Shown piece after piece: positions 16,396 to 25,307 of a stretch of 29,773 nucleotides of DNA (position 1 is the first letter of the stretch; every line of letters starts with the position of its first letter). A program made the translations under genes and the position numbers. Below the pieces are notes generated by a model that was not told the DNA's origin, ran no database searches, and saw nothing but the letters and a program-made list of their open reading frames with translations. Source of the stretch: Flavobacteriia bacterium (GTDB lineage Bacteria > Bacteroidota > Bacteroidia > Flavobacteriales_D > Crocinitomicaceae); the NCBI GenBank assembly GCA_009925805.1, contig RFQF01000005.1, forward strand, positions 1-29,773, in the 5' to 3' direction.

Positions 16396-17091
16396 TTATC
16401 GAGTTCTTACCGTTCGTTGTTCAATGCGTTTTTCAAAAACGGCACCTTGAAATATTCGTTGAACAAAAATTCCGGGAGTGTGAATAAAATTGGGGTCTAA
16501 GGTTCCGGCGGGAACCAGTTCTTCAACTTCTGCAATGGTAATTTTACCGGCCATGGCCATCATAGGATTGAAGTTCATGGCGGTTGCTTTGTACACAAGG
16601 TTCCCTTCTGTATCCCCTTTCCATGCCTTCACTATGGCAAAATCGGCTGTTAGCGCTTCTTCCAGAATGTGGGGTTTACCATTAAAAATACGCACTTCTT
16701 TTCCTTCGGCTACCTCGGTACCAAAACCTGCCGGCGTAAAAAATGCAGGAATTCCGGCCCCGCCGGCCCTGCAGCGTTCTGCCAAGGATCCTTGGGGAAT
16801 TAAATCCACTTCCAATTCTCCCGATAGCATTTGCCGCTCAAACGCATCGTTTTCTCCAACATATGAACTGATCATTTTTTTGATTTGTTGTTGTTGGAGT
16901 AAAAGCCCTAATCCGTAATTATCTACTCCGGCGTTATTTGAAATACAGGTTAATTCCCGCACACCCATTTTTACCAGTTCTTTTATGGCGTTTTCGGGAA
17001 TTCCGCACAGTCCAAATCCGCCAATCATGAGGGTCATGCCGTCCTTAATTCCGGCTAAAGCATTTTCTATCGAAGGCTGAACTTTATTCAT
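16396..17091 (-). CDS. scoA: Succinyl-CoA:3-ketoacid CoA-transferase, subunit A
   Basis: This 231-residue protein has the A-subunit hallmarks: MIGGFGLCGIPENAI near residue 21, the S-N-N-A-G-V-D motif, IPQGSLAERCRAGGAGIPAFFTP at residues 98-120, and HILEEALTADFAIVKAWKGD, with the closing I-H-T-P-G-I-F-V-Q-R-I. It forms the alpha-beta complex with ScoB. Its start lies 12 bp after the stop of the class A penicillin-binding protein gene, with no terminator between, so it may be carried on the peptidoglycan-synthesis message. That pairing is not one I would expect on functional grounds. Confidence 0.95.
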   Translation of the reverse strand: MNKVQPSIENALAGIKDGMTLMIGGFGLCGIPENAIKELVKMGVRELTCISNNAGVDNYGLGLLLQQQQIKKMISSYVGENDAFERQMLSGELEVDLIPQGSLAERCRAGGAGIPAFFTPAGFGTEVAEGKEVRIFNGKPHILEEALTADFAIVKAWKGDTEGNLVYKATAMNFNPMMAMAGKITIAEVEELVPAGTLDPNFIHTPGIFVQRIFQGAVFEKRIEQRTVRTR

Positions 17092-17103
17092 CGGATTTGA
17101 GTA

Positions 17104-19563
17104 TTAAAAAAGCACGTCGGTTTCGTCAACACTTTCTGGATCTGGTACATCGGAGCAGTCGTAGGCCCTAGGGTCATAATTTGGAGGTTCTGTGAAGTCT
17201 CGAGTAGTGAGGGACAAGACAGCGTCTTTGTAGGCCTGTTGCATGTAATAACCGTAAATTGGAAGGGCCATTCTTGCTCCTTGTCCCCAATTCATGGACT
17301 TAAACCGAACCGCACGGTCTTCTGCGCCAACCCAAACGCCTGTAACGAGGTCCGGGGTTATTCCAATAAACCAGCCATCTGAATTATTTTGGGTGGTACC
17401 CGTCTTTCCTGCCGTAGGCGGTATGGAGCCGTATTTTCCACTCCTCAAACTTCCCCCGGTACCGTAATTGATTACTCCTTGCATCATTTTTAGAACTTCA
17501 TAGGCCACAGTGGCGTTTAATGCCTCATCCGAGTAAGGCGACGCTTCATAAATAACTTTACCGTTTCGGTCTTCAATGCGCTCTATCGTCGTGGGCCGAT
17601 TATATTCCCCATTATTCGCGAAAATGCATTGAGCTGCCACCAATTTGAAAAGGGAAAGATCCATGCTTCCTAAGCACATGGAAGGAACAACATCGTTAGG
17701 ATTGAGCTGAATTTCCATTTTTTTAAGGAGTTTTTCAATTTCAAAAGGCCCGCCGGATTTGTTGGCGGGGTTAAACTGTCCCATACGCGCCATCACCGCT
17801 ACTGTGGTTGGGTTGGAGGACAAGGCAATTCCCATTTTAACGTTTTTGGCAACTTCTCCTTCCGGGCAATACCGGCCCACTACCGAATTATTAGCATCGA
17901 CCAGATCAACGCAGTATTCTCCTGGGTTGAAGGTGGAACACGGATTTACTACATTTAACGAAAGCGCCGCAGCATAAACAAATGGTTTGATGGTAGAACC
18001 GACTTGACGTGTTCCTTGCCGAACATGATCGTAGGAAAAATGTTTAAAATTTACCCCACCCACCCATGCTCGAACAAATCCAGTTTGCGGTTCAATGCTT
18101 ATTAACCCGGCATGGAGAAATGCTTTGTAATATCGGATGGAGTCATTCGGCGTCATGACTGTATCTATTTCTCCTCGCCAGGAAAACACCCGCATTTGTA
18201 CGGGCGCGTCAAAGGTGGACAAAGCCTCTCGTTCGCTTAATCCTGCCGCCACCAAAGATTTAAACCGACCGGAATTTCTCCGAGCACTGTTCATGAGAGA
18301 AACAACAACTTCTTTGGAAATTTGATTGGAAAACGGGAAGTTCTTTAGGCCTCTATTGTTGCTGTTAAAAGCAGGCTGAAGCGATTCTTTAATGTGTTTT
18401 TCAACAGCTGATTCCGCATATTTTTGTAGCCGGGTATTGAGCGTTGTGTAGATTTTTAGACCATCGCGGTAAATATCATAAGATTGACCGTCTTCTCGCA
18501 CGTATTTTAATGTTCCATCCTCATTTTTCTTTAAAAGAATGTCTGTAACCTCTTGCCTCAAGATTTCTCGAAAATACGGAGCCATCCCTTCTTTGTGATC
18601 GACGGCTTGATAGTTTACGACAACAGGTAATGTTATAAGTTTGTCATATTCTTCCCGGGTGAGTTTATACCCAAGAGACTCGTTGCCTTTCTCACTATTT
18701 CGCAACCATTGATAGAGCACTTGATTTCGACGATTCACGGAGCGCATCGAGTCCTTGGAACGAGCCTCCATAATTTCTGAATAATCGACACTTGCGGGTG
18801 CAATGCCTTTGCGACGGCTGATGATTTTGCGGTAATTTTTGATTTTATAGGTATATGGGTTGTAAAGGGCTGGGTTTTTACACATCCCGATAAGCATTGC
18901 CGCTTCCTGTTTTTGTAAATTTTTAGGGCGCTTATTAAAATAAACTTTGGAGGCATTTTCAATACCAACAGCGTTGTAGAGAAAATCAAACTGGTTGAGG
19001 TACATGGTTATTATTTCCTCCTTGGTATACCTGGATTCTAAGCGAGTCGCAATAATGTTTTCTCGGGCTTTTTCATTCAATCTTCGGAATTTACCGATAA
19101 TTCCTCCACTTTGGGAAAGCAAGGTTTCACCGTTGGCTCGAGCAATTTCTTCGCGTTGTCGTTGTTGCAAAGTGAAGAGGAGTTTTGCTAACTGTTGCGA
19201 TATGGTCGAGGCGCCACCTGCGCGCCCTAAAGAACTGAAAGAACGGACAATAGACTTAAAATCAACACCGGAATGTTCTTTAAAACGCTCGTCTTCTGTG
19301 GAGATCAAGGCATCAAAAACATACGGTGAAATGTTCTTGTATTCTGCACTGGTTCGATTTACTTGCCAATACCGCCCTAACGTGTCTCCTTCCTCTGCTA
19401 GAATTAAAGAGGCTTGTAATTCAGGCGGGTTGTCCAACATGGAAATCGGAGGCAAATCATCTTCCGATTGCAAAACCAAGAGCGCCAAAACGAATAAAAA
19501 GGGCAACAAGGAAACAACCCAAAATATTCTTGTAAAGCGTTTTCGTGAATTTTCGGTTAGCAT
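17104..19563 (-). CDS. Class A penicillin-binding protein (PBP1A-type, bifunctional)
   Basis: This 819-residue protein has one N-terminal membrane helix after a short basic cytoplasmic tail (NSRKRFTRIFW). The glycosyltransferase domain shows STEDERFKEHSGVDFKSIVR (catalytic Glu) and GGASTISQQLAKLLF. The transpeptidase domain has the Ser nucleophile in GSTIKPFVYA, the S-S-N motif in ALSSNPTT, and K-T-G in AGKTGTTQNNSDGWFIG. It polymerises lipid II and crosslinks the glycan in the periplasm. The start is the ATG at 19563; the TTG just before it at 19566 is less likely. It sits 29 bp after rodA, continuing the Rod-system operon, so elongasome and PBP1A are probably co-transcribed. The C-terminal tail is short and acidic (PESVDETDVLF). 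Confidence 0.95.
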   Translation of the reverse strand: MLTENSRKRFTRIFWVVSLLPFLFVLALLVLQSEDDLPPISMLDNPPELQASLILAEEGDTLGRYWQVNRTSAEYKNISPYVFDALISTEDERFKEHSGVDFKSIVRSFSSLGRAGGASTISQQLAKLLFTLQQRQREEIARANGETLLSQSGGIIGKFRRLNEKARENIIATRLESRYTKEEIITMYLNQFDFLYNAVGIENASKVYFNKRPKNLQKQEAAMLIGMCKNPALYNPYTYKIKNYRKIISRRKGIAPASVDYSEIMEARSKDSMRSVNRRNQVLYQWLRNSEKGNESLGYKLTREEYDKLITLPVVVNYQAVDHKEGMAPYFREILRQEVTDILLKKNEDGTLKYVREDGQSYDIYRDGLKIYTTLNTRLQKYAESAVEKHIKESLQPAFNSNNRGLKNFPFSNQISKEVVVSLMNSARRNSGRFKSLVAAGLSEREALSTFDAPVQMRVFSWRGEIDTVMTPNDSIRYYKAFLHAGLISIEPQTGFVRAWVGGVNFKHFSYDHVRQGTRQVGSTIKPFVYAAALSLNVVNPCSTFNPGEYCVDLVDANNSVVGRYCPEGEVAKNVKMGIALSSNPTTVAVMARMGQFNPANKSGGPFEIEKLLKKMEIQLNPNDVVPSMCLGSMDLSLFKLVAAQCIFANNGEYNRPTTIERIEDRNGKVIYEASPYSDEALNATVAYEVLKMMQGVINYGTGGSLRSGKYGSIPPTAGKTGTTQNNSDGWFIGITPDLVTGVWVGAEDRAVRFKSMNWGQGARMALPIYGYYMQQAYKDAVLSLTTRDFTEPPNYDPRAYDCSDVPDPESVDETDVLF

Positions 19564-19592
19564 CAATCGACGATTTATTTCAAAAATACAAT

Positions 19593-20984
19593 TTATCTGA
19601 GAACATCCTTTCGTTGACTATCGAGTTTTAATAGAATAAACACCATGGAGGTAAAAGCAAGAATAGAGGAACCGCCGTAACTGATGAAAGGGAGAGGAAT
19701 ACCAATTACAGGAGCAAGCCCAATGTTCATTCCAACGTTGATAGCAACATGATAAAAGAAAATCATACCTACGCAATAAGCATAAATTCTAAAAAAGGTA
19801 GAGCGTTGACGTTCAGCGATGCTAAATATTCGGAGAATAACAAAAACATAAAGACTCAGCAACAGTAGTGAACCTAAAAATCCCCATTCCTCTGAGAAGG
19901 GACAAAAAATAAAGTCCGTTTCGCTTTCAGGAACATGATTCGTACGCATGCTTGACACCGAGGCCTGAAGATATCCCTTACCATAAATTCCACCGGAACC
20001 TACGGCGGCCATTGCGCGGTTCCTGTTATAATCATCTCCGTTTGGGTCTTCCTTTAAGCCTAAAAAAAGTTCAATGCGATTTTTTTGATGCGGTTTGGCT
20101 ACATGTTGAAAAACAAAAGAAATGCTGTTAATCAACATAATTATAAAAGCGTAAGCGCTCAATAGCACTACAAGATGGTTTTTTCTATAGCGAGGATAAC
20201 CAAAAAATATAAGCAATAGCAGAAAAATCAGCCCTAAAAGGGTAATGAATAGGCTTAACAGTTGAATACCGGGAAGCTCCAATCCCAAGATATGGATAGG
20301 AGTATTCGACAGCAACAAACTCATTAAACATAATATCAAGGTAAAGAATAGAAAAGGGATGAAATGGGTGCCAAGCCAAGTGGTTTTAAAACGAACTACC
20401 CGGAAGTAATTGATTATTCGCAATAATAAAGGGTCAAAGGAAATTCCTTCTCGGTACATTACAAATAGGAATGAACTAAAGACCAATAAGGTTCCGGCAT
20501 CGGGTTGCAAGGCCACTAAAAATCCGGGCAAGGCAAGAATAACGAGGATGTTAACAACCGTTTGAAGATTCTGTAATTTTAGGTTGATTTGATCAATTAT
20601 TTTAGCCAAATAGAGGGCGGTAGCTATTTTAGCAAACTCTGCGGGCTGAATTCCTAGACCTCCGATTCCCAGCCAAGCTCTGGCTCCATGTACCGGAGGC
20701 ATAAATAAAACGATAACAAGTAAAACCAAGCACCCCAAATAAATAAATTCAGCAAATTTTCGATAGATATCTGCATCAATCAGTAACATGAGAAGCCCAA
20801 CAAAAAGCGATATCCCTACCCATAATAGTTGTTTTCCATATTTTTCCCCCATCGATAAAATGGAAGGACTTTCCGGATTATAGGTAACGGAATACACTGT
20901 AAGAACCCCTAAAAACATTAGGGTTAATACCGCGATTAAAAGGGGCAAATCCAGGTTGGCAAAAAGACGATCTTTGGTTCGCAT
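19593..20984 (-). CDS. rodA: Rod-shape peptidoglycan polymerase RodA (SEDS)
   Basis: This 463-residue SEDS protein shows RAWLGIGGLGIQPAEFAKIA, the catalytic Asp in LQPDAGTLLVF, GSGGIYGKGYLQAS, VPESETDFIFCPFSEEWGF (a long extracytoplasmic loop ending) and IPLPFISYGGSSIL. It polymerises glycan strands from lipid II together with PBP2 (MrdA), whose gene is immediately upstream (11-bp gap). The protein is longer than E. coli RodA. Extra hydrophobic segments lie between about residues 190 and 290, before the PHQKNRIELFLG motif; similar expansions occur in Bacteroidota RodA proteins as I recall them, so I do not treat this as abnormal. Confidence 0.95.
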   Translation of the reverse strand: MRTKDRLFANLDLPLLIAVLTLMFLGVLTVYSVTYNPESPSILSMGEKYGKQLLWVGISLFVGLLMLLIDADIYRKFAEFIYLGCLVLLVIVLFMPPVHGARAWLGIGGLGIQPAEFAKIATALYLAKIIDQINLKLQNLQTVVNILVILALPGFLVALQPDAGTLLVFSSFLFVMYREGISFDPLLLRIINYFRVVRFKTTWLGTHFIPFLFFTLILCLMSLLLSNTPIHILGLELPGIQLLSLFITLLGLIFLLLLIFFGYPRYRKNHLVVLLSAYAFIIMLINSISFVFQHVAKPHQKNRIELFLGLKEDPNGDDYNRNRAMAAVGSGGIYGKGYLQASVSSMRTNHVPESETDFIFCPFSEEWGFLGSLLLLSLYVFVILRIFSIAERQRSTFFRIYAYCVGMIFFYHVAINVGMNIGLAPVIGIPLPFISYGGSSILAFTSMVFILLKLDSQRKDVLR

Positions 20985-20995
20985 TAGGTTAAGGA

Positions 20996-22855
20996 CTATA
21001 GTTTTGTGTTCTTTATTAGTTGTTCTTTTTCAAGGTTAACAATAGATTTTTTAAGATATTTTTCAATCATTAGCCCTGCAATAGGAGCCGCCCATACCCC
21101 GCCTGCGCCAGCATTTTCTACAAAAACAGCCAATGCAATTTTAGGGTTGTCTTTCGGAGCAAAGGCAATGAATACGGAATGGTTTTTTTTATTTTTCCCA
21201 TTTTGAACGGTTCCGGTTTTTCCACAAACAACGTAATCAGCACTTCTAGCCTCCGAGCCGGTTCCGCCAGGTTCATAAACAACCCTGCGCATACCTTCAA
21301 TCACCACATTAAAATGTTGTTGGTTTATTGGAACAACATGTTTCTTAAGATATACCGCTCTAGGCCCTTTATTACCAATGGATTTAACAAAATGAGGGGT
21401 AATGAACCAACCCCGATTGGCAATCATTGCTGCGATATTGGCCATTTGTAAAGGGGTCATTTTTATTTCACCTTGACCTATGGCAATGGAACAAATGGTG
21501 GAAAATGACCAGTTTCCCTTCCCTAGGTAACGGTTGTAGTAATGGGCATTTGGAATGAGCCCTCCTCGTTGCGCAGAAAAATCAATATCCACGTTCAGCT
21601 TTTTCCCCAAACCAAAAGCGGTCATATACGTATACCAGTTTTCCAAACCTATTTCGGCATCTTGTTCTTTGGTGTTGGCAAGATTGGGTTGAATTACCTT
21701 TCTCACTGCGGCGTAGAAATACGGATTACAAGAATATTGAATGGCTTTTGCTACGGAGGTTGCCGTGGGGTGGTTATGACATCCTACCACCGTTTTATTA
21801 CATGAAAAAACACTGTTTGGGCGAATTTTCCCTTCCTGTAAACAGATTAAAGATTGAAGTAATTTAAAAATAGACCCAGGAGGATATTCTGCCTGTAGGG
21901 GTCGCGCAAATAAAGGCAAGTTAGGGTCGCTCACCAGCGCTGGATAGTTTTTTCGAATGTTCTTTCTTCCCGATAAAAGGTTGGGGTCGTAACCCGGTGA
22001 GGAGACCATCGTGAGTATTTCTCCACTGCGCGGTTCTATGGCAACAATGCAGCCTTTCTTGTTTTTCATTAATTCCTCTCCATAAGCTTGAAGGTTAATG
22101 TCCAAGCCCAAAATCAAGTTAGGTGAAGGGGTGGCGAGGGTGTCAAATTTTTTATCCGCATAGGGTTTGATTTCGTGGGCGGTCGCATCGGTTACGATAT
22201 ATCGAACGCCTTTAATACCTCGTAAAACCGCTTCGTAGGAGCGCTCGATACCCGATCGACCAATGTTCATTCCTGGTCGATAAAAGGGGTCCTTTTCAAT
22301 TTCCTCTTGGTTTACCTCACTCATGTAGCCAAAAATATTGGCTGCGTTAGGGTAAGGATAGTAGCGCGTGCCTACTGGTTCTTCATAGATTCCCCCACCA
22401 TAATCGCCCAAAAAAGGGGCAATCTGGGTGATTTCTTCTAAGCTTAAGTCTTTAATCAAGGGATAAGGACGGTCTTTTCGAAAATTTGATTCTCTTTTGC
22501 CCGTGGCAGGATTTAAATAATATCCTTCATTTTGTTTTATTTCCAACAAACGCTCACGCACCTCGGATTTTTCCCAACCGATTAACTTCGCAAAAGATGC
22601 CGTGTCGAAAGTCGTTAGTTTCTCTTCGACCACCATAAGGTTATAAGAAATTTGGTTGACAACAATTTTATTCCAGTTTCTATCGAAAACGGTTCCTCTT
22701 GGAGGAATTATTTCTCTTCTCCTTTCCGCAATTTCAGTGGCTCGACGGCTCCAAGTTGGATCGAAAATCTGCATATAAGCCAATCTTGAAAGAAAGAGTA
22801 TTCCTGTAAAAACAACCAGACCCACGAGGAAGTATTTTCGGTTTTCTAAATTCAT
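20996..22855 (-). CDS. mrdA: Penicillin-binding protein 2 (Rod-system transpeptidase)
   Basis: This 619-residue class B PBP has a single N-terminal helix (YFLVGLVVFTGILFLSRLAY), then the non-catalytic linker with PPRGTVFDRNWNKIVVNQ, and YPYPNAANIFGYMSEV with GRSGIERSYEAVLRG. The transpeptidase domain holds PPGSIFKLLQSL (active Ser), the S-C-N motif in QYSCNPYFY, and KTG in CGKTGTVQNG. It crosslinks glycan made by RodA during cell elongation. The ATGA overlap with mreD and 11-bp gap to rodA mark it as part of the mre operon. Confidence 0.95.
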   Translation of the reverse strand: MNLENRKYFLVGLVVFTGILFLSRLAYMQIFDPTWSRRATEIAERRREIIPPRGTVFDRNWNKIVVNQISYNLMVVEEKLTTFDTASFAKLIGWEKSEVRERLLEIKQNEGYYLNPATGKRESNFRKDRPYPLIKDLSLEEITQIAPFLGDYGGGIYEEPVGTRYYPYPNAANIFGYMSEVNQEEIEKDPFYRPGMNIGRSGIERSYEAVLRGIKGVRYIVTDATAHEIKPYADKKFDTLATPSPNLILGLDINLQAYGEELMKNKKGCIVAIEPRSGEILTMVSSPGYDPNLLSGRKNIRKNYPALVSDPNLPLFARPLQAEYPPGSIFKLLQSLICLQEGKIRPNSVFSCNKTVVGCHNHPTATSVAKAIQYSCNPYFYAAVRKVIQPNLANTKEQDAEIGLENWYTYMTAFGLGKKLNVDIDFSAQRGGLIPNAHYYNRYLGKGNWSFSTICSIAIGQGEIKMTPLQMANIAAMIANRGWFITPHFVKSIGNKGPRAVYLKKHVVPINQQHFNVVIEGMRRVVYEPGGTGSEARSADYVVCGKTGTVQNGKNKKNHSVFIAFAPKDNPKIALAVFVENAGAGGVWAAPIAGLMIEKYLKKSIVNLEKEQLIKNTKL

Positions 22856-23364
22856 GAAACCAATCGCTTACGAAAGAAAAGCTGGGATACTAGTGCCACG
22901 AGAAAACTAACAACGAAACTCATAAATGTATTCCTTAGCAAGAGAAACCATTCGCTAATACGAAAAACTTCAAGGAAGAAAAACCAGGATAAATAGATTG
23001 AAAGCAATAGGCCATACGTGAGAAGAAACCACCGCCATCCCATATCGGAAAGCGTAGGGTCCTTTAAATTGTCGTAACCTTCTTTCGGAAGGAATAAGGT
23101 AAAAACGGCAGGACGCAAATAGGCAAAAAGCACCAACGAAGAGGCATTTAATCCATAACTATTCATCAAACTGTCGGCTAAAATTCCTAATATGAACCCC
23201 AATAACATCAACATAAATACTCCGGTATCGAAGGGCAAAAGCATAATAAACAAGGGCAGTAAAAACAGCTGCATTCCGTAACCGAAATCAAGATTTCGGG
23301 CAAGAAAAACTTGGGCGAATAGAAAGACAAAGAACAAAATAGCAAAACGAATCAAGGATTTCAT
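22852..23364 (-). CDS. mreD: Rod-shape-determining protein MreD
   Basis: This 170-residue protein has five or six hydrophobic helices and few soluble loops. MreD sequences are poorly conserved; the assignment rests on size, topology, the G-F-x-L-G-I-L-A-D-S helix near residue 60, which fits the family, and position. It lies between mreC and mrdA with 4-bp ATGA overlaps at both ends. It is thought to anchor MreC and PBP2 in the elongasome. Confidence 0.9.
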   Translation of the reverse strand: MKSLIRFAILFFVFLFAQVFLARNLDFGYGMQLFLLPLFIMLLPFDTGVFMLMLLGFILGILADSLMNSYGLNASSLVLFAYLRPAVFTLFLPKEGYDNLKDPTLSDMGWRWFLLTYGLLLSIYLSWFFFLEVFRISEWFLLLRNTFMSFVVSFLVALVSQLFFRKRLVS

Positions 23365-24188
23365 GGCCTATTTTGAGTTTCAAGAGGAATGTCTTTTTGG
23401 AGCGTCTCCAATTCGTCCGCTATTAAGGAGCGAATTACATAAACAGTGTGAATATTTTTTAAATCTTCCTTGAAAAGCACATCAATATCCCACAAAGATT
23501 GATCTTCCATGCTGCGTTTCGTGAGTACTTTACCTATTAAGAGCCCCTTTGGAAATATACCCGTTGCTCCTTGGGTTCGAACTTCGCTCCACCGGGGCAC
23601 AACCACATCTCTTGACACCCCGGTTATGCTACCGATTTTGGCATTTATACCGTTCCATTTGAGAAGCCCTCTTATTTCTTTTTTACCAATAATCACATCA
23701 AGATTAATGTCGGAAGTAAGGATAGATTTTACAAGACTGTATCGCTCACCTACCTTATAGACCACGCCTACAACCCCATGCGGAGATATAACTCCCATTC
23801 CTTTTTTTAAGCCTTGAGCCTTGCCCGCATTTAAGGTAAAGTAGTTGTTTCTTTGGTCGGATGATGCACGAATAATTTCTGCGGGTATGTAGTTAAAATA
23901 CTGTTGATAAAGGGTGTCGTTTTTGTAAAATTCAGGACGTTGGAGTCGGTAATAATTATCTAAAGCCACACCCCTTAGTTGGGCATTTTCAATTTGCAAG
24001 GTTCGATTGGTTTCCATTAAATGAAAATACGCATAAAGGTTCTTTTTTCTTTCCAACAATGCTCCATTAATATCAGAAGCCGTAGTCATGAAAACGGTTG
24101 TTGGATACGTAACGAATTGAAAATAAAGGACAAAACAAAGCCCTAAAAAAACGCGAAATCGTATTAAAAAAGCAACCAGGTTCTGCAT
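23361..24188 (-). CDS. mreC: Rod-shape-determining protein MreC
   Basis: This 275-residue protein has one N-terminal membrane helix (about residues 8-25), then a coiled-coil stretch (ERKKNLYAYFHLMETNRTLQ, continuing through about residue 72). The beta-barrel core carries LNAGKAQGLKKGMGVISPHG, VVGVVYKVGERYSLVKSILT, RGLLKWNG and FPKGLLIGKVL, all typical of MreC. It is the periplasmic scaffold that activates PBP2. The gene follows mreB by 35 bp and overlaps mreD. Confidence 0.95.
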   Translation of the reverse strand: MQNLVAFLIRFRVFLGLCFVLYFQFVTYPTTVFMTTASDINGALLERKKNLYAYFHLMETNRTLQIENAQLRGVALDNYYRLQRPEFYKNDTLYQQYFNYIPAEIIRASSDQRNNYFTLNAGKAQGLKKGMGVISPHGVVGVVYKVGERYSLVKSILTSDINLDVIIGKKEIRGLLKWNGINAKIGSITGVSRDVVVPRWSEVRTQGATGIFPKGLLIGKVLTKRSMEDQSLWDIDVLFKEDLKNIHTVYVIRSLIADELETLQKDIPLETQNRP

Positions 24189-24223
24189 GGTGCAAAATTA
24201 TGAAAGTAGGATTTACCGCAGCA

Positions 24224-25249
24224 TCAATCCTTAATAAGGAATTGATAACGGCCAATATTCTTTAATGCAATGCTTGTTCCCAAGGCAACTGCGCGCAAAG
24301 GGTTGTCCGCCACATGTACCGGTAATTTTGTCTTTTCCTGAATGCGCAGATTTAACCCGCGCAACATGGAGCCACCTCCTGCTAGATAAATACCCGTTTT
24401 ATAGATATCCGCACTCAGTTCCGGAGGAGTAGAAGCCAAAGCACTTAAGATGGCTTCCTCTATTTTTGCAATCGTTTTATCTAAAGCTGCCGCTACTTCG
24501 TCATGCGTGATCAGTATTTCCTTCGGAATCCCCGAAAGTAAATCCCTCCCTCGAACAGCAAATGGTGGAGGCGGATCCTCTAAAACGGGAATCGCGGCTC
24601 CAACTTCAATTTTAATTTCTTCAGCAGTGCGCTCTCCAATCAGAATGTTGTGTTGACGACGCATGTATTCTTCGATGTCGCTGGTAAAATCATCGCCTGC
24701 GATACGAATGGATTTATCGGAAACGATTCCACCAAGGGCAATTACGGCGATTTCGGAGGTTCCTCCACCGATGTCAATGATCATGTTGCCTGTGGGCTCT
24801 TCTACATCGATACCTATTCCAATAGCCGCCGCCATGGGTTCGTGGATTAAATAAACTTCTTTTGCACCAGCGTGTTCGGCAGAGTCTCGAACAGCACGTT
24901 TTTCTACCTCGGTTATCCCAGAGGGAATGCATATAACCATGCGCAGTGTTGGCCTGAAGAGGGAGTTTCCCGTGTTAATCATCTTAATCATGCCCCGAAT
25001 CATCTGTTCGGCACTGTTAAAGTCTGCAATAACCCCATCTTTTAAGGGGCGAATGGTTTCGATTAATTTATGCGTCTTCCCATGCATTTGCTGGGCTTTT
25101 TTTCCAATGGCTACAATTTTTCCTGACTGAATGTCTTTGGCTACTATGGACGGTTCGTCTACCACCACTTTATCATTCCAAATGATTAAGGTGTTCGCTG
25201 TACCTAAGTCGATGGCAATCTCTTGCGTTAAAAAACTAAATAAACCCAT
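24224..25249 (-). CDS. mreB: Rod-shape-determining actin homologue MreB
   Basis: This 341-residue protein starts MGLFSFLTQEIAIDLGTANT, with phosphate-1 motif DLGTANTLI, phosphate-2 motif IDIGGGTSEIAVI, and adenosine motif LAGGGSMLRGL; the hydrophobic N-terminus is the usual membrane anchor. Polymers guide elongasome movement and cell width. The start at 25249 is chosen over an in-frame extension to 25348, which would overlap purH and lacks family similarity. The gene begins 58 bp after the purH stop. The lineage is thus expected to be rod-shaped. Confidence 0.97.
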   Translation of the reverse strand: MGLFSFLTQEIAIDLGTANTLIIWNDKVVVDEPSIVAKDIQSGKIVAIGKKAQQMHGKTHKLIETIRPLKDGVIADFNSAEQMIRGMIKMINTGNSLFRPTLRMVICIPSGITEVEKRAVRDSAEHAGAKEVYLIHEPMAAAIGIGIDVEEPTGNMIIDIGGGTSEIAVIALGGIVSDKSIRIAGDDFTSDIEEYMRRQHNILIGERTAEEIKIEVGAAIPVLEDPPPPFAVRGRDLLSGIPKEILITHDEVAAALDKTIAKIEEAILSALASTPPELSADIYKTGIYLAGGGSMLRGLNLRIQEKTKLPVHVADNPLRAVALGTSIALKNIGRYQFLIKD

Positions 25250-25307
25250 GAATAATGGAATGAAAAAATAGAGTCCGAAGGTAGGTAAAAAGGATGGAAA
25301 AGAAAAA

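Noticed and set aside
18995..19600. Plus-strand open frame of 201 codons opposite the class A PBP
   Set aside because: It is antisense to the conserved glycosyltransferase domain, and its composition is that of a mirrored coding strand.
19593..20984. RodA insertion of hydrophobic segments as a novel fusion
   Set aside because: Longer RodA proteins with extra helices before the PHQ-x-R motif are, as far as I recall, usual in Bacteroidota.
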